A stretch of 64,000 bases of DNA from Chryseobacterium cheonjiense (GTDB lineage Bacteria > Bacteroidota > Bacteroidia > Flavobacteriales > Weeksellaceae), in NCBI RefSeq assembly GCF_012927265.1, contig NZ_JABBGF010000001.1:990502-1054501 (forward strand). Reading direction: 5' to 3'. The position numbers and the translations under genes are program-made. The notes beneath the pieces are model-generated. The model was not told where the DNA came from, did no database searches, and was given only the letters and a program-made list of their open reading frames with translations. Below, piece by piece: positions 54,821 through 63,332 of this stretch (position 1 is the stretch's first letter; each line of letters opens with the position of its first letter).

Positions 54821-55048
54821 ATGAATACGATAATTAAGCCCGAACTGGGAGAATATCTTTATCTGGCTATGGGACAATGCAATGGTCATAAGGTTGTAAT
54901 GGCAATAGGATATACCTACGAATACGCAGACAAAAAAGCAAAACAGTTTGAAGCTGCCAGCTGCGGAGCTGTACAATATCTCGATGTTTCGGTTGTAAAA
55001 ACAGGTGACAAAATGAAATGCAGAACAATAAGCAAAAGCCCGGAATAA
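54821..55048 (+). CDS. Uncharacterised 75-aa protein in the NO cluster
   Basis: I recognise no family. Contains two cysteines spaced apart (GQCNGHKVV and ASCGAVQYL) plus a third in MKCRT, a compact alpha/beta pattern, and no signal peptide or membrane segment. Its stop overlaps the start of the following membrane protein gene (TAATG), so the two are translationally coupled and probably work together. Confidence 0.65.
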   Translation: MNTIIKPELGEYLYLAMGQCNGHKVVMAIGYTYEYADKKAKQFEAASCGAVQYLDVSVVKTGDKMKCRTISKSPE

Positions 55049-56253
55049 TGAAAAATTCCGGATTTTGGATAAAGCTATGCGTGTTTAATTTCTTTATTGT
55101 ATCGGTTATCGGTGTGATGATGAGGTACGGAATGGCATTTTCTCTTCCGGGAATTTCCCATACATTTATGCAGGAGTCGCATTCCCATTTTGCCTTTTAC
55201 GGATGGGTGAGTGCGGCCATTTATATTTTTGTAGCCCGATACCTCAGCGAGCATATCAATAAAGTTAAAATCATAAAATATGAAATTCTGATGACACTCA
55301 ACCAGCTGGGATCTTACGGAATGCTGTTTTCTTTTCTCTACGGAGGCTATTTCTGGCTTTCCATTATTTTCTCTTCGGTGGTCTTGTTTGCCGGTTTTAC
55401 CTATTTCATATTTCTGATGATGGATACCAAAAAAAACAGGAACCCTGAAGTCATCTGGCTGAAAGCAGGTGCTTTTTTCGCAGTCTTTTCTTCAATAGGA
55501 ATTTTTGGACTGGCGTATTTTTCAGGAAAAAAAGATGAATATGATGTCTTGTTTAGGGCATCAACCTATTTTTATCTGCATTATCAGTACAATGGCTTCT
55601 TTATGTTTTCGTGTATCGGACTGTTTCTGACCGTACTAAAGAAGTATAAAATCTGCATCCCGGGAAAACTCAACAGGAACATCTTTTACCTTATGTTCAC
55701 CAGTTGTTTATTCGGCTATGGTCTTTCCTTACTGTGGATCGAAATGGAAGACATCTGGCGGATATTCTTCAGCTTTATCTCTATTCTTCAGGTATTGGGA
55801 ATCATGAAGTTGCTGGTGTGGAGTAAAAAAACAGATGTATTTAAGAGTCAGGATTTTATAAAAAAAATTCTTTTGTCTGTTTCCGGACTCGCATTTTTTT
55901 TGAAATGTATCCTTCAGACTTTGTCGACAGTTCCCGCATTAGGTACTATAGTATTCGGCAATATTCATATCGTTATTGCCTATCTTCACCTGGTGCTGTT
56001 GATGGGAGTAAGTCTCTTTTTGATTTGGATCATTGTAGAGCTGTACACTGTAAAAATCAGCAAAATGCTTCAAAAAAGTATTATGCTGATGATTTCCGGT
56101 ATTGTTTTTAACGAAATCATTTTAGTATCGGTGGGCACACTTTCCGCATTTTATATCCCTTTTCCGTACGCAACCGCTACACTTGTTTTTGTTTCTGTGC
56201 TGATTATGCTTTCTATTGCTACGTTCCTGAAAGAAATCATTCCTGCATCATAA
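55048..56253 (+). CDS. Polytopic His-rich membrane protein, possible haem protein
   Basis: 401 residues from the ATG at 55048 (frame open to 55018). About 12 hydrophobic segments. Histidines sit in or beside helices: H45 and H47 (QESHSHFAFYGWV), H178 (YFYLHYQYNGFFMF), H307 and H314 (NIHIVIAYLHLVLLMG). This resembles a flavobacterial family distantly reminiscent of haem-copper oxidase subunit I or NnrS, without the full set of oxidase ligands. A role in NO respiration or tolerance is inferred from position. It is coupled to the 75-aa gene, and its 3' end overlaps the convergent Rrf2 gene by 17 bp. Confidence 0.75.
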   Translation: MKNSGFWIKLCVFNFFIVSVIGVMMRYGMAFSLPGISHTFMQESHSHFAFYGWVSAAIYIFVARYLSEHINKVKIIKYEILMTLNQLGSYGMLFSFLYGGYFWLSIIFSSVVLFAGFTYFIFLMMDTKKNRNPEVIWLKAGAFFAVFSSIGIFGLAYFSGKKDEYDVLFRASTYFYLHYQYNGFFMFSCIGLFLTVLKKYKICIPGKLNRNIFYLMFTSCLFGYGLSLLWIEMEDIWRIFFSFISILQVLGIMKLLVWSKKTDVFKSQDFIKKILLSVSGLAFFLKCILQTLSTVPALGTIVFGNIHIVIAYLHLVLLMGVSLFLIWIIVELYTVKISKMLQKSIMLMISGIVFNEIILVSVGTLSAFYIPFPYATATLVFVSVLIMLSIATFLKEIIPAS

Positions 56254-56656
56254 CGCTGCCGAAATCTTTCAGATCCTTTATTTTATATTGAAACATAATG
56301 ACGACTTTCTGCTTTATTTCAGCGGCCTGATGATGAATAGGGCAGGGATTGTTGCCATCACATTTTTTCAACCCCAGCAGACATGAATCGAGGACTTCTC
56401 TGCCTTCGAAATGCTCATAAATATCCCTGATGTTGAGCTTTTCATACTGTTCTTCGGTCATATAGAAACCTCCGCCTTTTCCTTTTCCGGAAGAGATGAG
56501 GCCTTTTTTTACCAGATGCTGTAGAATTTTAGATGTAAAAGCAGCAGGTGTTCCGATTTTCTCAGAAACATCACGAATCCCTATTTTTCCTCTTTCTTCC
56601 GCGAGGACGATACAGGCTTTAATAGCATATTGGCAGGTGTTTGAAAATATCAGCAT
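56237..56656 (-). CDS. Rrf2-family NsrR-like regulator 2
   Basis: 139 residues, paralogue of the regulator at 47533: YAIKACIVLAEERGKIGIRD, TSKILQHLVKKGLISSGKGK, and cysteines at exactly the same places, C92-x6-C99-x5-C105 (SCLLGLKKCDGNNPCPIHH). Likely an Fe-S NO sensor. It closes the cluster on the right while its paralogue opens it on the left. Its 3' end overlaps the convergent membrane-protein gene by 17 bp. Confidence 0.88.
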   Translation of the reverse strand: MLIFSNTCQYAIKACIVLAEERGKIGIRDVSEKIGTPAAFTSKILQHLVKKGLISSGKGKGGGFYMTEEQYEKLNIRDIYEHFEGREVLDSCLLGLKKCDGNNPCPIHHQAAEIKQKVVIMFQYKIKDLKDFGSVMMQE

Positions 56657-56726
56657 TCATATAGTTTGTGAATGTAAAGATAAAGAATTTAAGAATGTGT
56701 ATGGATGACTCAAAGGTCACGAGTCA

Positions 56727-58010
56727 TTATTTTAACCTGAAATTGGGGTTGATTTTAAATGCAAGCCAGGTCCAGGTCTGCAGTTTTTTAGGATCAGGAT
56801 TGTTTTTCAGTACTTCCATCGTACTTCCTGCGAGCATAAAGGAGTGGCCAAGATTAGCGGTAATGATTTTTCCTATTTTTTTAGTGAAAATCAAATCCAG
56901 CTCAGTTCCCAGGTAGGATGATAAATTGTTTCCGGACTTATCATATCCTACTTTTCCGTTTGTTGTAAATGAGTGAAGCGCTGCTTTTAAATCTGTATCT
57001 GAATTCAGGGTCAGAGCAGAAGTGAGATAATAATCATTCAGACCATACGTGTTGAAATGACTGGTACCGGAGTAAAAATAGTCCATAAGACCATTGTACA
57101 GGTGATTGGTCCCATATAAAGGACTGAAAGACTGATTCTCTCCTGGCTCCGTATTATAATTATTCCCTGACAGCCATTCGGCGCCTGCTGTCAGATGAAG
57201 TGCCGGTAAAACAGAACAATCGGCATTGAAAGAAAGCTCATAGGCATTCTTGGTCTGCCCGCCTGTATTTTTGCCGGTCTGGTAATATGCAGATCCGAAA
57301 AATCCTATACCGTCAACATATTTTTTAGAATTAACGCCAACCGTTATCATATCGTAATGCGTTCCGGAAGGATTCTGTAAAACAGTATTCATGGCAATAG
57401 CAGAAAACAGGAATTTATGGTCTCCGGAAAACTGGTAGTGGATCACCTGTAGTGATTTTGTTATTTCTCCGCCATCTGCAATGCTGTAAATTTCCTTATC
57501 AGGAAGATCATTTGTGTCGCTGTCATCGTTATTATACGTTAATACAGCCTCCATCTTTGAGTTCTGATTAATGGTATATATTCCTTTTAAGGCATCAAAG
57601 CTTCTTCCCTGCATGGCCCAATCCAAGGCACCCATCAGTCTCTCATTATCATAAGCCAAGGTTTGTCTTCCAAGCTTGACCGCAAATTTTTCAGAAAACG
57701 GATATTTTGCCCAGGCTTCATGTAAAGTGAGATTCTGATTTTTTGCAGCAACCGAGTTGGTTTCACCCCATGTTCTGACGTCCTGTACGGAGACATACAC
57801 TTCCAGCTTTTGATAATAGTAATCAATTCCGAAACGGGCCCGTGAAGCAACCGTTGTTTCAGGAGATTTTCTTTTTGCAATAAGAGTTTTGACACCGTTG
57901 TCAAGCTCTCCTCTGGTTCTCAGGTCCATATTCATTTTCAGACTGTCGATTTGCGCGTGAGCTATTCCTGACGTAAATAAAAGACCTGCAATAATGGTAT
58001 GACTATACAT
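56727..58010 (-). CDS. Alginate-export-type outer-membrane porin
   Basis: 427 residues with a signal peptide (ends near AHAQID). Beta-rich, with the Alginate_exp features RTRGELDNGV, RARFGIDYYYQKLEVYVSVQ and GRQTLAYDNERLMGALDWAM. Ends in the outer-membrane-type strand FRLK region. Proteins of this family in denitrification clusters may transport nitrite or nitrate, but no substrate is visible. 9 bp after the cytochrome c'-like gene, same operon. Confidence 0.85.
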   Translation of the reverse strand: MYSHTIIAGLLFTSGIAHAQIDSLKMNMDLRTRGELDNGVKTLIAKRKSPETTVASRARFGIDYYYQKLEVYVSVQDVRTWGETNSVAAKNQNLTLHEAWAKYPFSEKFAVKLGRQTLAYDNERLMGALDWAMQGRSFDALKGIYTINQNSKMEAVLTYNNDDSDTNDLPDKEIYSIADGGEITKSLQVIHYQFSGDHKFLFSAIAMNTVLQNPSGTHYDMITVGVNSKKYVDGIGFFGSAYYQTGKNTGGQTKNAYELSFNADCSVLPALHLTAGAEWLSGNNYNTEPGENQSFSPLYGTNHLYNGLMDYFYSGTSHFNTYGLNDYYLTSALTLNSDTDLKAALHSFTTNGKVGYDKSGNNLSSYLGTELDLIFTKKIGKIITANLGHSFMLAGSTMEVLKNNPDPKKLQTWTWLAFKINPNFRLK

Positions 58011-58019
58011 TGTAAAAGA

Positions 58020-58484
58020 TTATTCAGCAGTTATTTTAAATGTTTTATGACATGCCACACAGTTGTTAAGAAGTTGATTGAGTTTTTCCTGTGTCTGCTG
58101 GCGGTTGTAGTTTTCTTTTGCCATTTTTGCCATTTCATCGAAGAGCTCGTGGGTTTGGAATCCCATTTGTTTGAATTCAAACGGTAAAGATCTTATCATT
58201 CCCTGAGGTACCTGATTCACTTTACACGTTCCGGATTGATTACCGACTTTGGCAATAATCTTGGGATCGTTTTTAGCAATTCCTTCATTTATTTGCTGGA
58301 CACTTTCCAGGAAACCGCGCATTTCTTTCATGACAAAAGCCCGGTTTTCTTCCGGCATTTTTATTTCCGTTCTTCCGTCCGGACTTACAACGGCTTTATC
58401 TCCCCTGTAAAAGAACACATACAGGAGCCCCGCATTAAGAAGCAGCGATAATAGGGATAGGATAAGTAAGTATTTTCTCTGCAT
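58020..58484 (-). CDS. Membrane-anchored cytochrome c'-like protein
   Basis: 154 residues from the ATG at 58482-58484 (frame open to 58511). One N-terminal membrane helix (YLLILSLLSLLLNAGLLYVFF), a helical periplasmic domain and a C-terminal haem site CVACH twelve residues from the end. A C-terminal CxxCH in a helical bundle is the cytochrome c' plan, and such proteins bind NO. No distal Met is needed in that class. It is upstream of the porin in one operon. A minus-strand TACCTTTG (58509-58516) is a good -7 box, and ATCTTATT (58537-58544) matches the nirK operator half-site. Confidence 0.8.
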   Translation of the reverse strand: MQRKYLLILSLLSLLLNAGLLYVFFYRGDKAVVSPDGRTEIKMPEENRAFVMKEMRGFLESVQQINEGIAKNDPKIIAKVGNQSGTCKVNQVPQGMIRSLPFEFKQMGFQTHELFDEMAKMAKENYNRQQTQEKLNQLLNNCVACHKTFKITAE

Positions 58485-59438
58485 TGTTAGCATATTAATG
58501 TTCTTTTGCAAAGGTATTATTAAATCGGATAAAAATATCTTATTTAATTTTTTTTTTATTTTTTTGTGTTAAAAATCATATAGAATGAAAGTAGGATAGT
58601 ACTTATAATCAGTAAAAGAAATGCATCAATAATAAAACAATGCAGTAACGTCATCTGCAACGAAAAACCTTGCCGTTGCAGAACTGTACGTTCCGGTATA
58701 TCTCTGTATAAAAAACATCCTTTTGTCAGATTTTTCGGAACAATTTGCGTTGCTATATATCGTACTTTTATACAAAGCATTCAGCTTTTGGAATGGGTGC
58801 AGCCGTGAATTCTTAGTATATTTGTAAAGCAGATTGTACCTTATAACTGCATTTCGATACTGCTGCTGTTCCCTGGGGATTTATGAGCGCTGAGAATAGA
58901 ATCTTGTTTTCAATAAAAATACACATGTTCTCATCGTATTGATGATGTACTCTAATTCTTTATAGATAATATCGGTGCTGTCCCTATCGTTTTTTGCGAA
59001 ATATTCTTTTTTCCAGTTCTTAAATATTAAGTCCAATAATGTCAAGTACTGGTTTAGTTTTCTTGCTAACTTCTGATGATCGACTGTTTGTTCTTATGTG
59101 TGCTCTAAGTAATTATACAATTGTAAAATTTACGATATTTGTATTGGTGCTGTTTTTATTGGTAATTATAATGATAATGAAGGGTTTGTGGAATACTATT
59201 CGTTCAAGCCAAACCTTCGCAATAAATTTCAAAAATGGCAATCATTTTAAGCGAGTATCCTGCAAGTAGAATTAAAAGAATATTATTTGTAAATTTAAGG
59301 TCGACAGCGTAGACCTTCAGAAGTCTTAAATACTTATATAGTACAGTTTATAGATACCTCGGCGAAGCTACCAATTTTGGTATTGTTAAGATCATCTATA
59401 TTTTAAGTTTGTTGAAATACCAGATCATAAAAAGTGAC
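58485..59438. other. Long spacer with a decayed coding segment
   Basis: Contains the promoter region of the cytochrome c' gene (58509-58544). On the minus strand about 58885-59060 reads coding-like but has no start codon (RKLNQYLTLLDLIFKNWKKE, then DRDSTDIIYKELEYIINTM), ending in a stop. I do not recognise it. Small frames at 58556-58780 (minus) and 59039-59269 (plus) lack support. Confidence 0.4.
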
Positions 59439-60533
59439 ATGAATCGCAAAGTAGCACTATTACATCAAGCCAAACAACCACCGTTAAAAAGTGGAATCAT
59501 TAAACCAATGAAAATAGGAGGTTACGCTGATAGCTCAGCGGACATCGCATTCTCTTTAGGTAAAAGTGGTGTTAATATCATCACACCTATGGATATTCCC
59601 AGAACAACGGAAGATTTAGAATGGTCTTTTCCAGATACGGTTGACGGAATTAAGGATGCTATAAGCCGAGGAGCAGATACCATTTGGTTAAATACGGTTT
59701 TATACAGTGGCCACCCAATTGAAAGCTTTAAGAAAAGTAACGTAAGCATCATTGGGCAGTTACCGTTAGCTGTTGATATTTTTGATGACAAGATAACCAC
59801 CAATAAACTTTTACAAAGTTTCAATCTTCCTGTTCCCGACAATACTGTTATTCACCAAGGTCGTTTTACAATCACTCAAGAATTCGACTTTCCTGTTGTA
59901 ATAAAGCCAATCCGCGGAAGAGGAAGTCAGGGAGTTACTGTCGTACATAATGATGCAGAGCTGCAAAAAAATATTAAAACTTTCTTTAATTCTAACCAAT
60001 ATGGCAGTTCATTATATATTGAAAGCTTCCTTCCAGGAGAAGAATTAACGATTACGGTGATGCCTCCTGGCGATTATCAGGTTGTCGGAAAAAATATTCG
60101 TAAAGATTACTATTGGAGTTTGCCGCCTGTCAGACGATTCAATCACAAAGACGGTATCGCGCCATATAATGGTGCCGTAGCCGTTATTAACAACAGTAAA
60201 GTTTTGAACGATTCAGAATCAGCAGAGCAACCTGTCATTGATCTGATGAAGTCTTGTGAAAAAGCTGCTGAAATTGTTAAGGCAAAAGCACCAATAAGAA
60301 TTGATTGCCGCGGAGATTCTATAGGAAGATATCTTTTATTTGACTTGAATATGAAGCCAAATATGACAGGCTCATCGAGACCGGGCAGAGAAGATCAGGA
60401 TAGCCTTTCAGCTTTAGCCGCCAGAAAGATTGGGTGGTCTTATGATGAATTACTGCTCAATATTTTACATCAACGCTGGAATATTTCTGACATCGAAAAA
60501 TTTAGAAATTTGAAAAATTATTTACTATTTTAA
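59439..60533 (+). CDS. Orphan ATP-grasp ligase (D-Ala-D-Ala ligase-like)
   Basis: 364 residues from the ATG at 59439; an upstream in-frame TTG at 59409 is unlikely. ATP-grasp core: NKLLQSFNLPVPDNTVIHQG, FPVVIKPIRGRGSQGVTVV (ATP Lys and Gly loop), YIESFLPGEELTITVMP and the Mg-binding end LLFDLNMKPNMTGSSRPG. The family joins a carboxylate to an amine through an acyl-phosphate. Without neighbouring biosynthetic genes the substrate is unknown. It lies in AT-rich, gene-poor DNA, suggesting acquisition. Confidence 0.82.
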   Translation: MNRKVALLHQAKQPPLKSGIIKPMKIGGYADSSADIAFSLGKSGVNIITPMDIPRTTEDLEWSFPDTVDGIKDAISRGADTIWLNTVLYSGHPIESFKKSNVSIIGQLPLAVDIFDDKITTNKLLQSFNLPVPDNTVIHQGRFTITQEFDFPVVIKPIRGRGSQGVTVVHNDAELQKNIKTFFNSNQYGSSLYIESFLPGEELTITVMPPGDYQVVGKNIRKDYYWSLPPVRRFNHKDGIAPYNGAVAVINNSKVLNDSESAEQPVIDLMKSCEKAAEIVKAKAPIRIDCRGDSIGRYLLFDLNMKPNMTGSSRPGREDQDSLSALAARKIGWSYDELLLNILHQRWNISDIEKFRNLKNYLLF

Positions 60534-61319
60534 TCAGAATTTTAAAAGGTAAGCTATACTTGAAGTTTAGGACTGTTCATGAAGCTAGAATATTGTGATA
60601 TCCAATATCGAAAGGAACATTACGTTTATATAACTTCAGGGTTGAGATGTTATACTTATACTATAGGTCTGTTGAATGATTTAAAACCTTTTCCAATCCA
60701 TTGTACTTTTCTCAGTGTATTAAGCTTGCAAGCAATACCATCTGACCTTGACTTCGCGCCGGTTACTTCTGAGGCCGCCATCATCATTATCTAACGGAAT
60801 CGGTCGCCGCTTAATACGCACGAATAGTTAGGATAATTCTAAAATGGCAACGATCCGGTTACCAGCTGATTTTCCCTAAACAATGGTAAATCAAATTATG
60901 CTTTAAGCATCAAAATGGTTTCAATTATCTTATCAGTTTTCAAAATGCATGGTTTGCTGAAGACGTTATAAACCCCTAAAATGATGCTTCACCAGCATAT
61001 TTCTACGCTTTACTAGATTTCTTTGAAAGATAGGATGCTACAAATATTATCTTCGTTAACGAATTATCATTTCTATATAGCTTAGATCCATGCAACGATT
61101 TACAATATAACCTAACATTAACTTCTTTCAACATCAGGCATGGATCATATATAAGCTGTCAAAGGATGTCCCAAAAGAAGGCTGCTTCTGGAATCTGCTG
61201 TGAAGAGTATTTAAGAAGACGAAACGTTTGGGACATCTCTTTAAGCTTAAGAAATATTTTTACAGTTGAAAAGATGCCACCTTTTAAAACCCGTTTATAA
61301 TAATATATAATAAGTGAAT
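60534..61319. other. Gene-free AT-rich segment
   Basis: No supported gene. It includes the inverted repeat GATGTCCCAAA (61165-61175) / TTTGGGACATC (61227-61237) enclosing a smaller one (AGAAG/CTTCT), possibly a terminator or a small repeat element. Confidence 0.4.
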
Positions 61320-61601
61320 ATGAAAATTTATAAAAGAAAAGCAATTTCCGAAAATAACATATCTTCACGTATAGAGAAAATAAACAATGAAACAGAACAA
61401 CAAGACAATATTCCTAAAATAATAAGTAATTATAAACTATTTATTAAATTAGTATTTATTCCTCCCATGGTCTTTATCAACGATTATATATTTCATTTAA
61501 ATATAATAAATGGTTGGTCAGGATATTATGATTCAAAAAGTAAGTCATTTAGAAAATTTTTATCCTACTGTAAAATTATTGAGAAAAGCAAAATGAAATA
61601 A
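61320..61601 (+). CDS. Hypothetical 93-aa protein, possible glycosyltransferase tail remnant
   Basis: Lys/Asn/Ile-rich. The second half (LVFIPPMVFINDYIFHLNII, then NGWSGYYDSKSK and FLSYCKIIEK) resembles the membrane-associated C-terminal tail of family 2 glycosyltransferases in Bacteroidetes. The catalytic domain is absent, so if the resemblance is real this is a remnant. Confidence 0.35.
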   Translation: MKIYKRKAISENNISSRIEKINNETEQQDNIPKIISNYKLFIKLVFIPPMVFINDYIFHLNIINGWSGYYDSKSKSFRKFLSYCKIIEKSKMK

Positions 61602-62058
61602 CTATCAAATATAGTTATGATTGTTTAAGATTTATTTATCAATCTTTCTAAATTTAAAGGGCTAATTTATCTTGTGTAGACTGCTTTTCAATACCAAATC
61701 AGTATGGTAAAACTGAAGCATTTAAGAGCATTTAATCCTGCACCTCTACCAAACAAAAATGCTGTGAAAGGCTGTCGTATTTTTTTACTCTGTCATTTAA
61801 AATAAAATAGAATCCCATTTTTTCAACTATCTCATAGGTAATATTAAACAACGAAGTAGGCATTATTCTCCAAGCATATGAAATTGCCAATGACCTGAAA
61901 TATGTTTGGATATAATATTAATTCACTTCAATTAAATGTATAGACATTTCATCGTGCATTTCTGCTGCTTCACCTGAGATTTTGCACCTTACGTTCGGAA
62001 TATTGCTAATTTTAAATAAAACAGTCATTATCAATTAATGATTGATTAAGCGATTCAT
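61602..62058. other. Gene-free segment before MFS remnant
   Basis: AT-rich with no recognised frame, repeat or RNA. Confidence 0.4.
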
Positions 62059-63269
62059 ATGAAAGAAATTAATTCTTTAGTAAATAAAGACTGGAAAATC
62101 AGGTATGTCTCCATTTTTATTGGTCAGACTTTTTCCCAAGTAGGATCAGCAGTAACACAATTTATTTTATTATGGTGGATTACCGATACAACGGGCGAGG
62201 TTTCATCTTTAGCCATAGCAGGTGTATTGGCTTTTTTGCCACAGGCATTACTAGGCCCTATTGCAGGAGCTATTGCAGACAGATACAACCGGCGAATGCT
62301 GATGATTTTTTCTGATCTCTTGAGTATGTTCTGCATCATTATATTAATCTACCTTTTTTATACTCAGCTCATCAGTATTTGGCATATCTATGTTCTTGTC
62401 GGTGTGAGGGGGATTTTAGCTACGATCCAGGATCCTGCTTCTGATGCAAGTATTCCGATGCTGGTTCCGGCATCTTTCCTCAGCAATGCAGTTGGTCTCA
62501 ACCAGACTTTAGGAGGAGTTATTACGATAATTAGTGCACCTTTGGGAGCGTTAGCTATTAGTCTAATGCCCATCGAATGGGCGCTTAGTATTGATGTGTT
62601 TACTGCTTTGTTCGGTATTCTGCCACTTCTTATATTCAAAATACCCCAGCATATCAGTGAAAACAAAAGCATTAAAAATATTGGACGGGAAATTAAAGAA
62701 GGCATAGAGTTGGTCTGGAACAACAAGGGACTTCGAAACCTTTACGTTATGTTAGGTGCAATGATTTTGGTGATTATGCCATGCTTCACGTTCGTTCCAT
62801 TGCTTGTAAAAAATTACTTCAATGGCAATGCACCGGAGGTCGCCCTGATTGAAGGTTGTTCAGGCGCAGCAATGGTTCTAGGAGGACTTATTGTAACATT
62901 TTTCACTCCGAAGCGCAAGATTTTATGGATTATATTTGGCTTTGCTCTGTCTTGTTTTTCGATGGCCGCAACAGCGATAGCCAGTCCCAATCTATTTTGG
63001 CTTGCTGTAACCTTTTGGGCAATCAGCGGCTTGTCATTTATCTTAGGTAATGCACCTCTTACCGCGTTGCTACAGCGTATTATCCCGAATCATATGCGTT
63101 GTCTCTTTTAACTGCAATCCAAGGATTTGCAACTCCAGTGGGATTAGGTATTGCTTTTTTAATCGGTGAATTAATGAGCGTAACCACCATATTTATTGTT
63201 ATGGGAATTGTGGGAGGTGTCATTTGCTTAATAGCTTTAACTTCTCAACAGATAAGAAAATTGGAATAA
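62059..63269 (+). pseudogene. MFS efflux transporter, frameshifted near the C-terminus
   Basis: The first 350 residues are a normal drug-exporter-type MFS protein (IGQTFSQVGSAVTQFILLWW, GPIAGAIADRYNRRMLMI, PASDASIPMLVPASFLSNAV). The frame stops at 63111 after NHMRCLF. From 63099 another frame continues the expected last helices (LSLLTAIQGFATPVGLGIAF through SQQIRKLE, stop 63267-63269). A small deletion after NHMR explains this. Loss of the last two helices would probably inactivate it. Confidence 0.8.
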
Positions 63270-63332
63270 GAGAAAACTTTAAATCAATATTTACAAAGTC
63301 TTTGAATTTATTACTATTAAACAGCTAAGTAT

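Noticed and set aside
59039-59269. 76-aa plus-strand frame with a hydrophobic helix
   Set aside because: No plausible upstream signals, and it overlaps a coding-like remnant on the other strand.
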